A stretch of 6,136 nucleotides of DNA, from NCBI GenBank assembly GCA_017885365.1, contig JAFNGD010000002.1, forward strand, positions 1 to 6,136. Direction: 5' to 3'. The notes below the pieces were generated by a model. It searched no databases and was not told the origin of the DNA. It saw only the letters and a program-made list of their open reading frames with translations. The DNA comes from Nitrospirota bacterium (GTDB taxonomy: Bacteria > Nitrospirota > UBA9217). The position numbers were made by a program, and so were the translations under genes. Positions within the stretch are counted from its first letter, which is position 1. Every line of letters starts with the position of its first letter. Below, in pieces: positions 1 to 5,691 of the stretch.

Positions 1-1127
1 AGATTCTGACCTTTGATCAGATAGTTGAGGCCGCCCGCCGTCCAGGTGATCTCCTGGGCATACACTCCGTTCAGCAATGCAAAATTCCACTGTTCGTACC
101 TGAGAAAAGGCTGGATCTGGCCGAGGCCGATTTTATCGATGAAAAGGTAACCCGCTTTTGCATACCACCCCTTTTTTTCGCCGTCGATACCGACGCTTCC
201 CGGATCGGGATTGCTTCCCTGATAGGCTTTGTCGAAGCTTGTCTTGAGGTACGCTCCGGACAGCGAGACAGAACCCGAAACGCCTACAGGATATTCCAGG
301 AACACGTCCGCCGTCCAGGCCGAATAATTTTTATCGCCTGTCTTGGCTGTCACATCACTGTAAACCGCGCCCGGCTCATACTGCGCCCCGGCGCCGACCG
401 TAAGGATCATCTTGTTTCCCAGGTACGTGCCGCCGTAGCCGAAGGCATCCTCCGGATCGAGCAAGGCTAAATGGACCCTGCCGGTATAACGGGGAGCGCT
501 CTCCGGGGCATTGGTAGTTTCCTGGCCCTCCTGAATAGCGGCAAAATACTGAAGCTTATCATGGACCAGGCTCCCCCAGGCCACGATGCCCATGTCCCTG
601 GTCCTGGCCATGGGCGTCCCGATGAACAGGGAGCGATCAAGCGTAAGGGCGCTGAAACAACCTTCGAGTACCTCGCGGGTAAAAGGGATCTTGGATCGTC
701 CTACAACCAGGCGAAAGGAATCATCGAGGTCGGCAGTCAGGTAGGACTCCAGCACGTCAAAGTCGCTTACCGGCTCCGCGGCCACGTCTACGGGACCGAT
801 ACTCCGCGGTCCTGACTGTTCAATCTTGACGGAATAACCCACTACCTCAGATGCCTGACCGGTTAGGGAAAGACGGTTGCGGCGAAAGTAAAAATCCGTT
901 GTCTGTTTCGTACCATCCACACCGGACCCGGTATCACGCGACTCGGCATAAAACTGCATCTGGTAATTGAGCCGCATGAAGGCGGTGTCGCTCAATTTGA
1001 TCGTTGCCCCTTCCGGCGGCAGGCAGGGCTCTTTCGTTTCAGCGGCGCCGGGTCGCGGCATCACAAACAGAAGAAGAATAAAACCGCTGAACAGGGTCAG
1101 CGCCGTTTTTCGTAGTGCGGGTGTCAT
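1..1127 (-). CDS. extI: ExtI-like outer-membrane porin (Porin_O_P type), 3' end beyond window
   Basis: The frame is open from an ATG at 1127 to the left edge (375 codons), so the C-terminus is missing. AAGGAGG lies 5 bases before the ATG. Residues 1-29 form a signal peptide (Arg6/Lys7, a hydrophobic stretch ending in FILLLFV, cleavage near GAA-ET). The mature part alternates polar and hydrophobic residues as beta-strands do, and shows phosphate-selective porin O/P signatures: FRRNRLSLTG at about 81-90, then LVVGRSKIPFTRE at about 140-152 and LTLDRSLFIG at about 161-170. Porins of this fold form outer-membrane channels for anions. Its place 74 bp after a tandem-rhodanese lipoprotein matches the extH-extI order of Geobacter sulfurreducens, where ExtI has been linked to selenite and tellurite handling. 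The ExtI name rests on fold plus context; the substrate is inferred. Another anion porin of the same fold is the main alternative. Confidence 0.8.
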   Translation of the reverse strand, partial: MTPALRKTALTLFSGFILLLFVMPRPGAAETKEPCLPPEGATIKLSDTAFMRLNYQMQFYAESRDTGSGVDGTKQTTDFYFRRNRLSLTGQASEVVGYSVKIEQSGPRSIGPVDVAAEPVSDFDVLESYLTADLDDSFRLVVGRSKIPFTREVLEGCFSALTLDRSLFIGTPMARTRDMGIVAWGSLVHDKLQYFAAIQEGQETTNAPESAPRYTGRVHLALLDPEDAFGYGGTYLGNKMILTVGAGAQYEPGAVYSDVTAKTGDKNYSAWTADVFLEYPVGVSGSVSLSGAYLKTSFDKAYQGSNPDPGSVGIDGEKKGWYAKAGYLFIDKIGLGQIQPFLRYEQWNFALLNGVYAQEITWTAGGLNYLIKGQN

Positions 1128-1201
1128 AATGCCTCCTTGATTGCTGGTCAAAATCGCGATGCTCCGCATTTTTAATTCTATCCCCTCTCCTCGCAATACC
1201 A

Positions 1202-2800
1202 TCAGCATCCCGCAGGAACGGTGCCTGACCCTCCGCCGGAACCTCCGCCGCCCGAATTCATGAACGCCTTATCCGCTTCCTCGACCCGGTTGGCGTCGGT
1301 ATCAAAGGAATTCGGCGCGTTCGTGCAGGCTGTTGTGCCGCCATTTGAATTCGTTATGGAACCACTGGCCGTATAAGTTGCTGAACAGGCAGTGCCATCC
1401 GTCGTATACTGCTCTATATTCCTTCTGGCGGTCGCGGAGAATGTCCATATATCATTCAGCGTATGGCCGGTCGTCGAACCGAAGGAGACGGTGAGACCGC
1501 TGATCAGCGTCTGAGCGCTGCCGGTGATCGCGACAGCGGACGTCCAGGTAGCCCCGTTGTTGCCGCTCCATCTGAACGTATCCGGGGATCCGATCGAATC
1601 GATCTCTACGGTGAATGTCGAATTCGTTCCACTCGTATAAACCGATCCCACCACTAAATCACTTGTTCCGGTAGCGGTGGTAAAGGTCGGCGTGCTGATT
1701 ACGGGCACATAATTGTAGACAATCAGGTCACTCCTGCCGGCAATATCCGTCCTCCAGGGCGAGTTGGCGTTCAGTTGACCTTTCATACTACTGTCGCCCG
1801 ACAGTTGTCCCCACTGCATCCAGGAGCCGTCATAGAGGGCCGCAGGCCAGCCGAGTATTCCATCGAGCACAAAGAATGCTACTGCACCTTGAAATCCGAC
1901 TTTGCAGTAGACATAGGCGGTTATTGTGCTGTCCAGACCGATTGAGGTGAAACTGGCCACGAGTTGGTCGGAACTATTGAAAACGTTAGTGGTCCCGTTA
2001 TACAGAGTGGTGGCAGCAAGTGCCTGGGCGCCTCTGATGCGGCCTTCAAAAACGGTGTAATCAGTGCCGGGGGTAAATACCCCGGTTGTGGAGCCCCGGA
2101 CCCCGCCATAAGAACCCGAAGACGCGGTACTTCTGTCATCGATCGGCAGGACATTGGGTATTTTGCCGTCCGCGTAATCGATCATTTCGGAAAGCGAGAC
2201 CCTGAGGTCGTCCCGCAGCGCGCGGTTGCTTTTTACGCTGTAGCCGGACCGGGCGACAGCCGGCGGCAATCCGGCGACGAGACCGTAGGTGGTGTTCCAG
2301 GTGCCGTTCAGGCCGTCCAGGACCTTGAGCCTGTTCTTCGGAAATCCCCAATAGCGGAACGTGAAATATGCACGTGTAGCGCTCACAATGCTTGATGAGG
2401 TAAAGACCACCGTCGTATTGCCATCGATGCCGTATCTCTGGATCAGGTCATCCATCCTGGAGCCTTCCAATACCTCGTTGGTCGATGCGGCGACACCTTC
2501 GGTTCTTGTCTGGCTTATGTCGATGGAATCAACAAAGAGAGCACCGGGCACGTGGCCCGCCGTGTACGTTGCGTACGAATTAATATCGAGGATGACGACC
2601 CGGTCATAGCCGGTGCTGTTCACTTTTCCGGAATCGATCCAGGATTGGAGCATTGAAGCGGAGATGAGCGGCGAACCGGTCTGCGTGGTCGACGGCTTTT
2701 CATAGTCACCGCCGCAGCTCACAAAAAAAAGTACCACAATGAACACTGCAAGGAGTGGCGCCGTGATCGCGATTTTTCGTTTATTGACTGCCATATTCAT
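1202..2800 (-). CDS. extH: ExtH-like tandem-rhodanese lipoprotein with beta-sandwich insert and Cys-terminated Gly-rich tail
   Basis: A 532-residue protein. The ATG at 2800 is chosen because GGGAGG lies 8 bases upstream; an in-frame Met3 is too far from it. An N-terminal Lys/Arg cluster and hydrophobic run end in FFVSC-GG, so Cys29 is the likely lipidated residue (a slightly atypical lipobox). Two rhodanese domains follow. Domain 1 (about 45-185) has LDINSYATYTAGHVPGA but carries FTSSS where the catalytic Cys would be, so it is probably inactive. Domain 2 (about 200-345) has the loop CKVGFQ with Cys299 and then YDGSWMQWG, as in thiosulfate/3-mercaptopyruvate sulfurtransferases. Residues about 375-458 resemble an Ig-like or tail-fibre beta-sandwich. 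The end holds Cys472, Cys492, a GGGGSGGGSG tail and a terminal Cys532. The gene lies 23 bp after a rhodanese gene and 74 bp before the porin, so it is probably cotranscribed. Sulfur or selenium transfer at a membrane surface is inferred. Confidence 0.82.
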   Translation of the reverse strand: MNMAVNKRKIAITAPLLAVFIVVLFFVSCGGDYEKPSTTQTGSPLISASMLQSWIDSGKVNSTGYDRVVILDINSYATYTAGHVPGALFVDSIDISQTRTEGVAASTNEVLEGSRMDDLIQRYGIDGNTTVVFTSSSIVSATRAYFTFRYWGFPKNRLKVLDGLNGTWNTTYGLVAGLPPAVARSGYSVKSNRALRDDLRVSLSEMIDYADGKIPNVLPIDDRSTASSGSYGGVRGSTTGVFTPGTDYTVFEGRIRGAQALAATTLYNGTTNVFNSSDQLVASFTSIGLDSTITAYVYCKVGFQGAVAFFVLDGILGWPAALYDGSWMQWGQLSGDSSMKGQLNANSPWRTDIAGRSDLIVYNYVPVISTPTFTTATGTSDLVVGSVYTSGTNSTFTVEIDSIGSPDTFRWSGNNGATWTSAVAITGSAQTLISGLTVSFGSTTGHTLNDIWTFSATARRNIEQYTTDGTACSATYTASGSITNSNGGTTACTNAPNSFDTDANRVEEADKAFMNSGGGGSGGGSGTVPAGC

Positions 2801-2823
2801 AGCCGTTTCCTCCCGGGGAGTGA

Positions 2824-3312
2824 TTACTTTTTTTCAAGCGGATAACCGGCGTCTTTCCATGCCTTCAATCCGCCTTTCATATATACCGCGTTGGAATAAC
2901 CGATCTCGTTCAGTGATTTCGTGGCCAGCGGAGCTTTTGTTTCAAACTCGCAGTAGACAACGATCCTGGCCGCCTTATCCGGAGCAATTTTCTGCATATG
3001 ATGCTCCAGAATGCGTGGAGAGAGTCCTACGGCACGCGACATATTCTCAGCCCCATGAATATGGTCCACAATATATTCCTTCATATCGCGAATATCGAGT
3101 AGCAGCACTTTATCTTTCCCGTCTACCATGCCCTTTACTTCCTGGATGGACACACTCTTAACCGCCGCTCTCGCCGCTTCCAGGAGCTGATCCGTGGTCT
3201 TTTCAGCGGCTGAGGCATTGGTGAAGGCGCCAAGGATCAGCACCAGGGCGATCATCATGGTTTCCCTGCATCCCTTTTTCGAACCGCGAAGCCATTGCAC
3301 AGAATAATTCAT
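2824..3312 (-). CDS. secreted single-domain rhodanese (module A)
   Basis: The protein has 162 residues if started at the ATG at 3312, which follows GGGGGAG by 4 bases. That start gives a signal peptide with Arg/Lys before MMIALVLILGAF and a cleavage site NASA-AEK after residue 35. One rhodanese domain fills the rest: VLLLDIRDMKEY, then DHIHGAENM, the loop CEFETKA with candidate nucleophile Cys121, and the typical ending GGLKAWKDAGYPLE. It should act in the periplasm, moving or binding sulfane sulfur (or selenium) on the loop Cys. The loop is not the usual CRxGxR, so the acceptor may differ. An in-frame ATG at 3411 would add 33 residues and also has a good GGAGG, but it would bury the signal peptide behind a 51-residue N-region. 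The gene is first in the apparent operon with the tandem-rhodanese lipoprotein and the porin. It shares only general rhodanese motifs with the rhodanese at 3951-4517. Confidence 0.8.
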   Translation of the reverse strand: MNYSVQWLRGSKKGCRETMMIALVLILGAFTNASAAEKTTDQLLEAARAAVKSVSIQEVKGMVDGKDKVLLLDIRDMKEYIVDHIHGAENMSRAVGLSPRILEHHMQKIAPDKAARIVVYCEFETKAPLATKSLNEIGYSNAVYMKGGLKAWKDAGYPLEKK

Positions 3313-3411
3313 GTCGCTCCCCCTTTTATGAGTGATATGCCTTTTCAAGGCAAAATCGATCAGCAGTAAAAAATAATTATTACCACGACAACGATCATAG
3401 TTTTTGATCAT

Positions 3412-3524
3412 GCTCCCTCCATTTTTTGGAAGATCGCTTTTGGCTGGGCTTTCATTCGGTTACACCACCCACTTGTTGCTTCATTTGAGGTGCTATAGGC
3501 AATAGTGTTACAAACTGCAATTGA
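3412..3524 (-). repeat. duplicated leader, copy A
   Basis: The stretch from the -10 box to the GGAGGG ribosome-binding site is homologous to 4518-4632, roughly 70% by eye with a few 1-base gaps. Conserved segments in RNA sense are GCAGTTTGTAA.AC, CTCAAATGA, GGGTGGTGTA and AAAAGC.ATCTT, ending in AAAAAATGGAGGGA. In this copy CACC (just before UCAAAUGA) can pair with the downstream GGUG. It is a possible cis-acting RNA; it matches no riboswitch class I can recall. Confidence 0.65.
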
Positions 3525-3553
3525 ATGGTAACCAAAAATATAGGTTATGTCAA
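3525..3553 (-). promoter_or_regulatory. sigma70-type promoter of the rhodanese-extH-extI operon
   Basis: TTGACA (3553-3548), a 17-bp spacer and TACCAT (3530-3525) match the vegetative consensus: a perfect -35 and four of six at -10, including the key A and the final T. The start of transcription would fall near 3518, giving a leader of about 107 nt to the ribosome-binding site before 3411, or about 205 nt to the preferred start at 3312. The same arrangement is present in module B. Confidence 0.7.
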
Positions 3554-3642
3554 GGTAAAGATGTATATTTATTTTATATAGAATTTTGAATTTATCTGCA
3601 TTTAAATAGCATGTCGGTCTTGACATTTTTTTCGATCAAGTT

Positions 3643-3700
3643 ATTGATTTAATAAGAAACGCTACTCATATTAATAAATAATTAATTCAAGTAAATCAAT
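3643..3700. promoter_or_regulatory. paired inverted sites ATTGATTTA / TAAATCAAT, module A
   Basis: ATTGATTTA at 3643-3651 and its exact complement TAAATCAAT at 3692-3700 are separated by 40 bp, about 90 bp upstream of the -35 box. The same pair with the same spacing occurs in module B, although the DNA between has diverged. It is a candidate double operator or looping site for a shared regulator. The region is very AT-rich, so chance matches are possible. Confidence 0.4.
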
Positions 3701-3724
3701 ATATTACGGGTAAAGTCAGGAAGG

Positions 3725-3832
3725 CTCCTTGAATTATATGGCTATGCTTGAATAAACGGCATTCTTGTACTGCAGAGGCTTGCCAGCAGACCTGGATCTT
3801 AGGTCTGATTGAGGGCTGGTTTGAAACGTAAA
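3725..3832 (-). repeat. conserved 108-bp upstream block, copy A
   Basis: This aligns without gaps to 4853-4960 with 94 of 108 identical bases by my count, far more similar than the rhodanese coding sequences downstream. Transitions dominate the best-conserved core, which runs from CTGCAGAGGC to GATTGAGGG (42/46 identical). It contains a perfect 7-bp inverted repeat, CAGACCT (3787-3793) with AGGTCTG (3801-3807) around 7 bases. It lies about 170 bp upstream of the promoter of the rhodanese/extH/extI operon. It may be an activator-binding region, a small RNA or a relic of a duplication; there is no convincing reading frame. Confidence 0.8.
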
Positions 3833-3875
3833 GGACATACAATATCGCTCCTGTCTAGAGCGATATTGTATGTCC
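3833..3875. repeat. 43-bp near-perfect palindrome (18-bp arms, 7-nt loop)
   Basis: The arm GGACATACAATATCGCTC (3833-3850) is exactly complementary to 3858-3875, around the loop CTGTCTA. The flanks add a weaker match (GAAACGT on the left, ACGTTC on the right). It lies between the terminator of module B and the conserved upstream block of module A, at the exact edge of that block. No clear T-tract follows on either strand, so it is not a standard terminator. It could form a cruciform or a stable RNA hairpin, or be a small palindromic element that inserted here. No reading frame is involved. Confidence 0.85.
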
Positions 3876-3909
3876 CCAACGTTCTTTTGGATCGTTCGGG
3901 TAATATAAA

Positions 3910-3944
3910 AAGAGGTCTCCTTGTATTATTTAAGGAGACCTCTT
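3910..3944 (-). terminator. intrinsic terminator after module-B rhodanese
   Basis: A perfect 13-bp inverted repeat (AAGAGGTCTCCTT and its complement) flanks a 9-nt loop. On the minus strand the stem runs into a U-tract (TCTTTTTATATTA). It starts 7 bases after the TAA of the rhodanese gene at 3951. It should end the module-B transcript and separate it from module A. Confidence 0.9.
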
Positions 3945-3950
3945 GTATTT

Positions 3951-4517
3951 TTACCATTCCAGCGGATACGCGCCACCATAAATTGTCTGTGCCGCTGCGG
4001 CCGGGGAATATATTTTCATGCTGGTCGAAGCATTCCACGACATCATACCAAAACGGAGGGAATAGGCGTCATACCCGAGTACGTTCAGAATTGCCGTGGT
4101 CATAGCTGCCGTCTGGCCGGTATAGCAGGCAACAAGAATCGGTTTATCGGTGGGATAAAGGACCAGGTTCTCGGGTTTTGCTATGACGGCGAACGGTACG
4201 TTGACAGCACCCGGGATATGACCCTTTGCATAATCCGCTGCCGACCGGATATCGAGAACGAAGAAATCGCTCAGGTCGTCATAGGGGTTTGCGGGATCGT
4301 TTATGCCATCGGTAAATATTGACGCAAAGATCGTGCGACCCGGGCCGCTGAAAAATTCATCCGCATTCTTCGCAATCTTCGCGAACAGACCAGGCGGGAT
4401 CGGCGCTGCTGATTTCATTTTACAGGCAACTTCCCCGATTTCTTCATCAGCAAATGTCACCGGTACGGCAATAACGAAAAGCAACAGCATTAGAACAGAA
4501 ATGAATTTCTTGTTCAC
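3951..4517 (-). CDS. secreted single-domain rhodanese (module B)
   Basis: A 188-residue protein. The GTG at 4517 is preferred: GGAGGG lies 4 bases before it, while the in-frame ATG at 4529 sits inside that ribosome-binding site. The N-terminus is a clear signal peptide (Asn-Lys-Lys, then hydrophobic SVLMLLLFVIAVPV, cleavage at TFA-DEE near residue 23). The mature protein has a region of about 60 residues of no recognised domain, with Cys32, then a rhodanese domain: FFVLDIRSAADYAKGHIPGAVNVPF and the active loop CYTGQT with Cys131. The final part is longer than usual and ends in YPLEW. It should be a soluble periplasmic sulfurtransferase or persulfide carrier; donor and acceptor are unknown. 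It has its own promoter and an intrinsic terminator directly after the stop codon, so it appears monocistronic. Its upstream region is nearly a copy of that of the next rhodanese gene, which suggests coordinated expression with the extH-like operon. Confidence 0.82.
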   Translation of the reverse strand: MNKKFISVLMLLLFVIAVPVTFADEEIGEVACKMKSAAPIPPGLFAKIAKNADEFFSGPGRTIFASIFTDGINDPANPYDDLSDFFVLDIRSAADYAKGHIPGAVNVPFAVIAKPENLVLYPTDKPILVACYTGQTAAMTTAILNVLGYDAYSLRFGMMSWNASTSMKIYSPAAAAQTIYGGAYPLEW

Positions 4518-4632
4518 GGTTCCCTCCATTTTTTAAAGATTGCTTTTGCCCCGGCTCCCGTACGGTGTACACCACCCCCTTTTTTGTATCATTTGAGGAG
4601 CCATGAGTCAAAAGTATTACAAACTGCATTGA
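4518..4632 (-). repeat. duplicated leader, copy B
   Basis: This is the counterpart of the leader at 3412-3524. GGCUCC (4602-4597) can pair with GGAGCC (4558-4553), enclosing 38 nt that include the conserved UCAAAUGA and GGGUGGUGUA segments. Alternatively CUCC pairs with GGGG at the position where copy A has CACC/GGUG. The ribosome-binding site AATGGAGGGA directly before the GTG start is shared with copy A. Confidence 0.65.
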
Positions 4633-4661
4633 AGGATAGCAAAGAATTTAGGTGGTGTCAA
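4633..4661 (-). promoter_or_regulatory. sigma70-type promoter of module-B rhodanese
   Basis: TTGACA (4661-4656), a 17-bp spacer and TATCCT (4638-4633), with TGC directly before the -10 acting as an extended -10. Transcription would begin near 4626, about 110 nt before the GTG start. The -35, the spacer length and the -10 position are all shared with module A, which supports both assignments. Confidence 0.7.
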
Positions 4662-4761
4662 AATAAAGCAATATATATTTATATTCCTCAACATTATTAA
4701 TACATTTGCATTTCTAGTCATTAAAGTCATCTAGGAGTATGTCGGACTTTTTCATTAACAT

Positions 4762-4819
4762 ATTGATTTATATGGATCAACCATTTCTTGACTATGAGTT
4801 GTTTTTCTATTAAATCAAC
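4762..4819. promoter_or_regulatory. paired inverted sites ATTGATTTA / TAAATCAAC, module B
   Basis: ATTGATTTA at 4762-4770 and TAAATCAAC at 4811-4819 (8 of 9 bases complementary) are again 40 bp apart and about 100 bp upstream of the module-B -35 box. The retained spacing between copies is the main argument that they are functional. Confidence 0.4.
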
Positions 4820-4852
4820 AAGTTGACCGATAATAAGTTAAATACCGCCTTA

Positions 4853-4960
4853 CTCCTTGAATTATATGGATATGCTTAAAGAAACAGCATTATTATGCTG
4901 CAGAGGCCTGCCAGCAGACCTGGATTTTGGGCCTGATTGAGGGATGGTTGGAAAAGTAAA
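4853..4960 (-). repeat. conserved 108-bp upstream block, copy B
   Basis: This is the partner of the block at 3725-3832, at the equivalent distance from the module-B promoter. The inverted repeat is kept in part: on the minus strand CAGGCCC faces AGGTCTG, which gives five Watson-Crick pairs, one G-U pair and one terminal mismatch. Similarity stops sharply after GTAAA at 4960, as it does at 3832 in copy A, where the palindrome begins. Beyond the edge here there is only a loose inverted repeat (GACGT...ACGTC, about 4961-5000). Confidence 0.8.
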
Positions 4961-5091
4961 CGACGTCGGTTTAATGAGACTTTCGACCGGACAACGTCCA
5001 GAAGATACATGCACCACACAGCGAAGGAATCGAGCAATGTCGAGGCGTTGTTTTAGGTAGTCTTGGGAAGCAGGTCAAGTTTGCGGCCGTC
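4961..5091. other. non-coding spacer between rdgB and module B
   Basis: No reading frame of note. A loose inverted repeat (GACGTCGGT and ACCG-GACA-ACGTC, about 4963-5000) could be a weak hairpin downstream of rdgB, but it has no T-tract and I do not call it a terminator. Confidence 0.5.
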
Positions 5092-5691
5092 TCACCGTGA
5101 AAAAGAGTGGAGAAATTCGGCGAGTTTTTGGAGGGCTTTGCCGCGGTGACTTAAGGCGTCCTTCTCTTCCGCCGTCATTTCGGCGAAGGTCCGGTCAAAA
5201 CCCTCCGGAAGGAAGACCGGGTCATATCCAAACCCCTTATTCCCCCGAGGTTCGGTCCCGATCCGTCCCCGGGAGTAGCCGAAAAAGGTCTTTGTCCTGC
5301 CATCCGGGTAGGCCGTGGCCAGGCAGCAGACAAACTGGGCACCGCGCTCGTGGGGAGGGATATTTTTGAGATCTTTCAGCAGCCTTTCGTAGTTCCTCGG
5401 GTCGTTCCCGCTTGTCGCATCCGGGGCATACCGGGCGGAATAGACACCGGGTGCCCCGCCCAGGGCATCGACCTCGAGACCGGAGTCGTCGGCCAAGGCA
5501 GGCTTGCCCGTGCATAGTGCGACCTCGACGGCCTTCTTGACGGCGTTCCCCTCGAAGGTGTCCCGGTCCTCGACGGTCTCGGGGCAGTCAGGAAAGTCGT
5601 CGAGAGAAAGCACGGTGATCGGGAGGTCCGCGGTGATCCGCCGGATCTCCTCGACCTTCTTCTTGTTGCGCGTTGCGAGAACGATCTCCAT
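5092..5691 (-). CDS. rdgB: XTP/dITP pyrophosphatase (RdgB/HAM1 family)
   Basis: A full-length family member of 199 residues, cytoplasmic. It hydrolyses non-canonical purine nucleoside triphosphates (ITP, dITP, XTP) to the monophosphate and pyrophosphate, keeping damaged bases out of DNA and RNA. Visible signatures: LATRNKKKVEEI at the N-terminus, TFEGNA at 45-50, ADDSGLEVDALGGAPGVYSARYA from 67 with the expected catalytic Asp69, GFGYDP at 153-158, and SHRGKAL at 181-187. The start is set by homology, since the family begins at MEIVLATRN. No purine-rich ribosome-binding site precedes this ATG; the bases before it are pyrimidine-rich. The frame stays open to a GTG at 5844, which would add 51 residues unlike the family, so I did not use it. 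It is separated from the rhodanese module by more than 130 bp of non-coding DNA and is probably functionally independent of it. Confidence 0.95.
   Translation of the reverse strand: MEIVLATRNKKKVEEIRRITADLPITVLSLDDFPDCPETVEDRDTFEGNAVKKAVEVALCTGKPALADDSGLEVDALGGAPGVYSARYAPDATSGNDPRNYERLLKDLKNIPPHERGAQFVCCLATAYPDGRTKTFFGYSRGRIGTEPRGNKGFGYDPVFLPEGFDRTFAEMTAEEKDALSHRGKALQKLAEFLHSFSR

Noticed and set aside
471..815. Plus-strand 114-codon frame inside the porin region
   Set aside because: It lies opposite a 375-codon porin frame with a signal peptide and strong ribosome-binding site; its protein is low-complexity and unlike any family I know.
1964..2395. Plus-strand 143-codon frame opposite the ExtH-like gene
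   Set aside because: It is antisense to conserved rhodanese motifs and has no ribosome-binding site, so it is a shadow of the real gene.
3408..3626. Minus-strand 72-codon frame across the module-A promoter and leader
   Set aside because: It spans the promoter, and the equivalent module-B region does not keep a matching frame, so the conservation is not coding.
3771..3785. Possible sigma54 promoter (TGGCA...CTGCA on the minus strand), also at 4899-4913
   Set aside because: The GG and GC elements are separated by 9 instead of 10 bases in both copies; sigma54 promoters tolerate this spacing poorly, and a good sigma70-type promoter lies downstream.
4518..4632. Cyclic-dinucleotide (GEMM) riboswitch in the leaders, as seen before Geobacter electron-transfer genes
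   Set aside because: The characteristic GEMM conserved segments and tetraloop receptor pattern are absent in both copies.
4866..4940. Plus-strand mini-frame in the 108-bp block (MDMLKETALLCCRGLPADL...)
   Set aside because: Copy A carries a stop codon in the same frame, substitutions do not favour third positions, and there is no ribosome-binding site.
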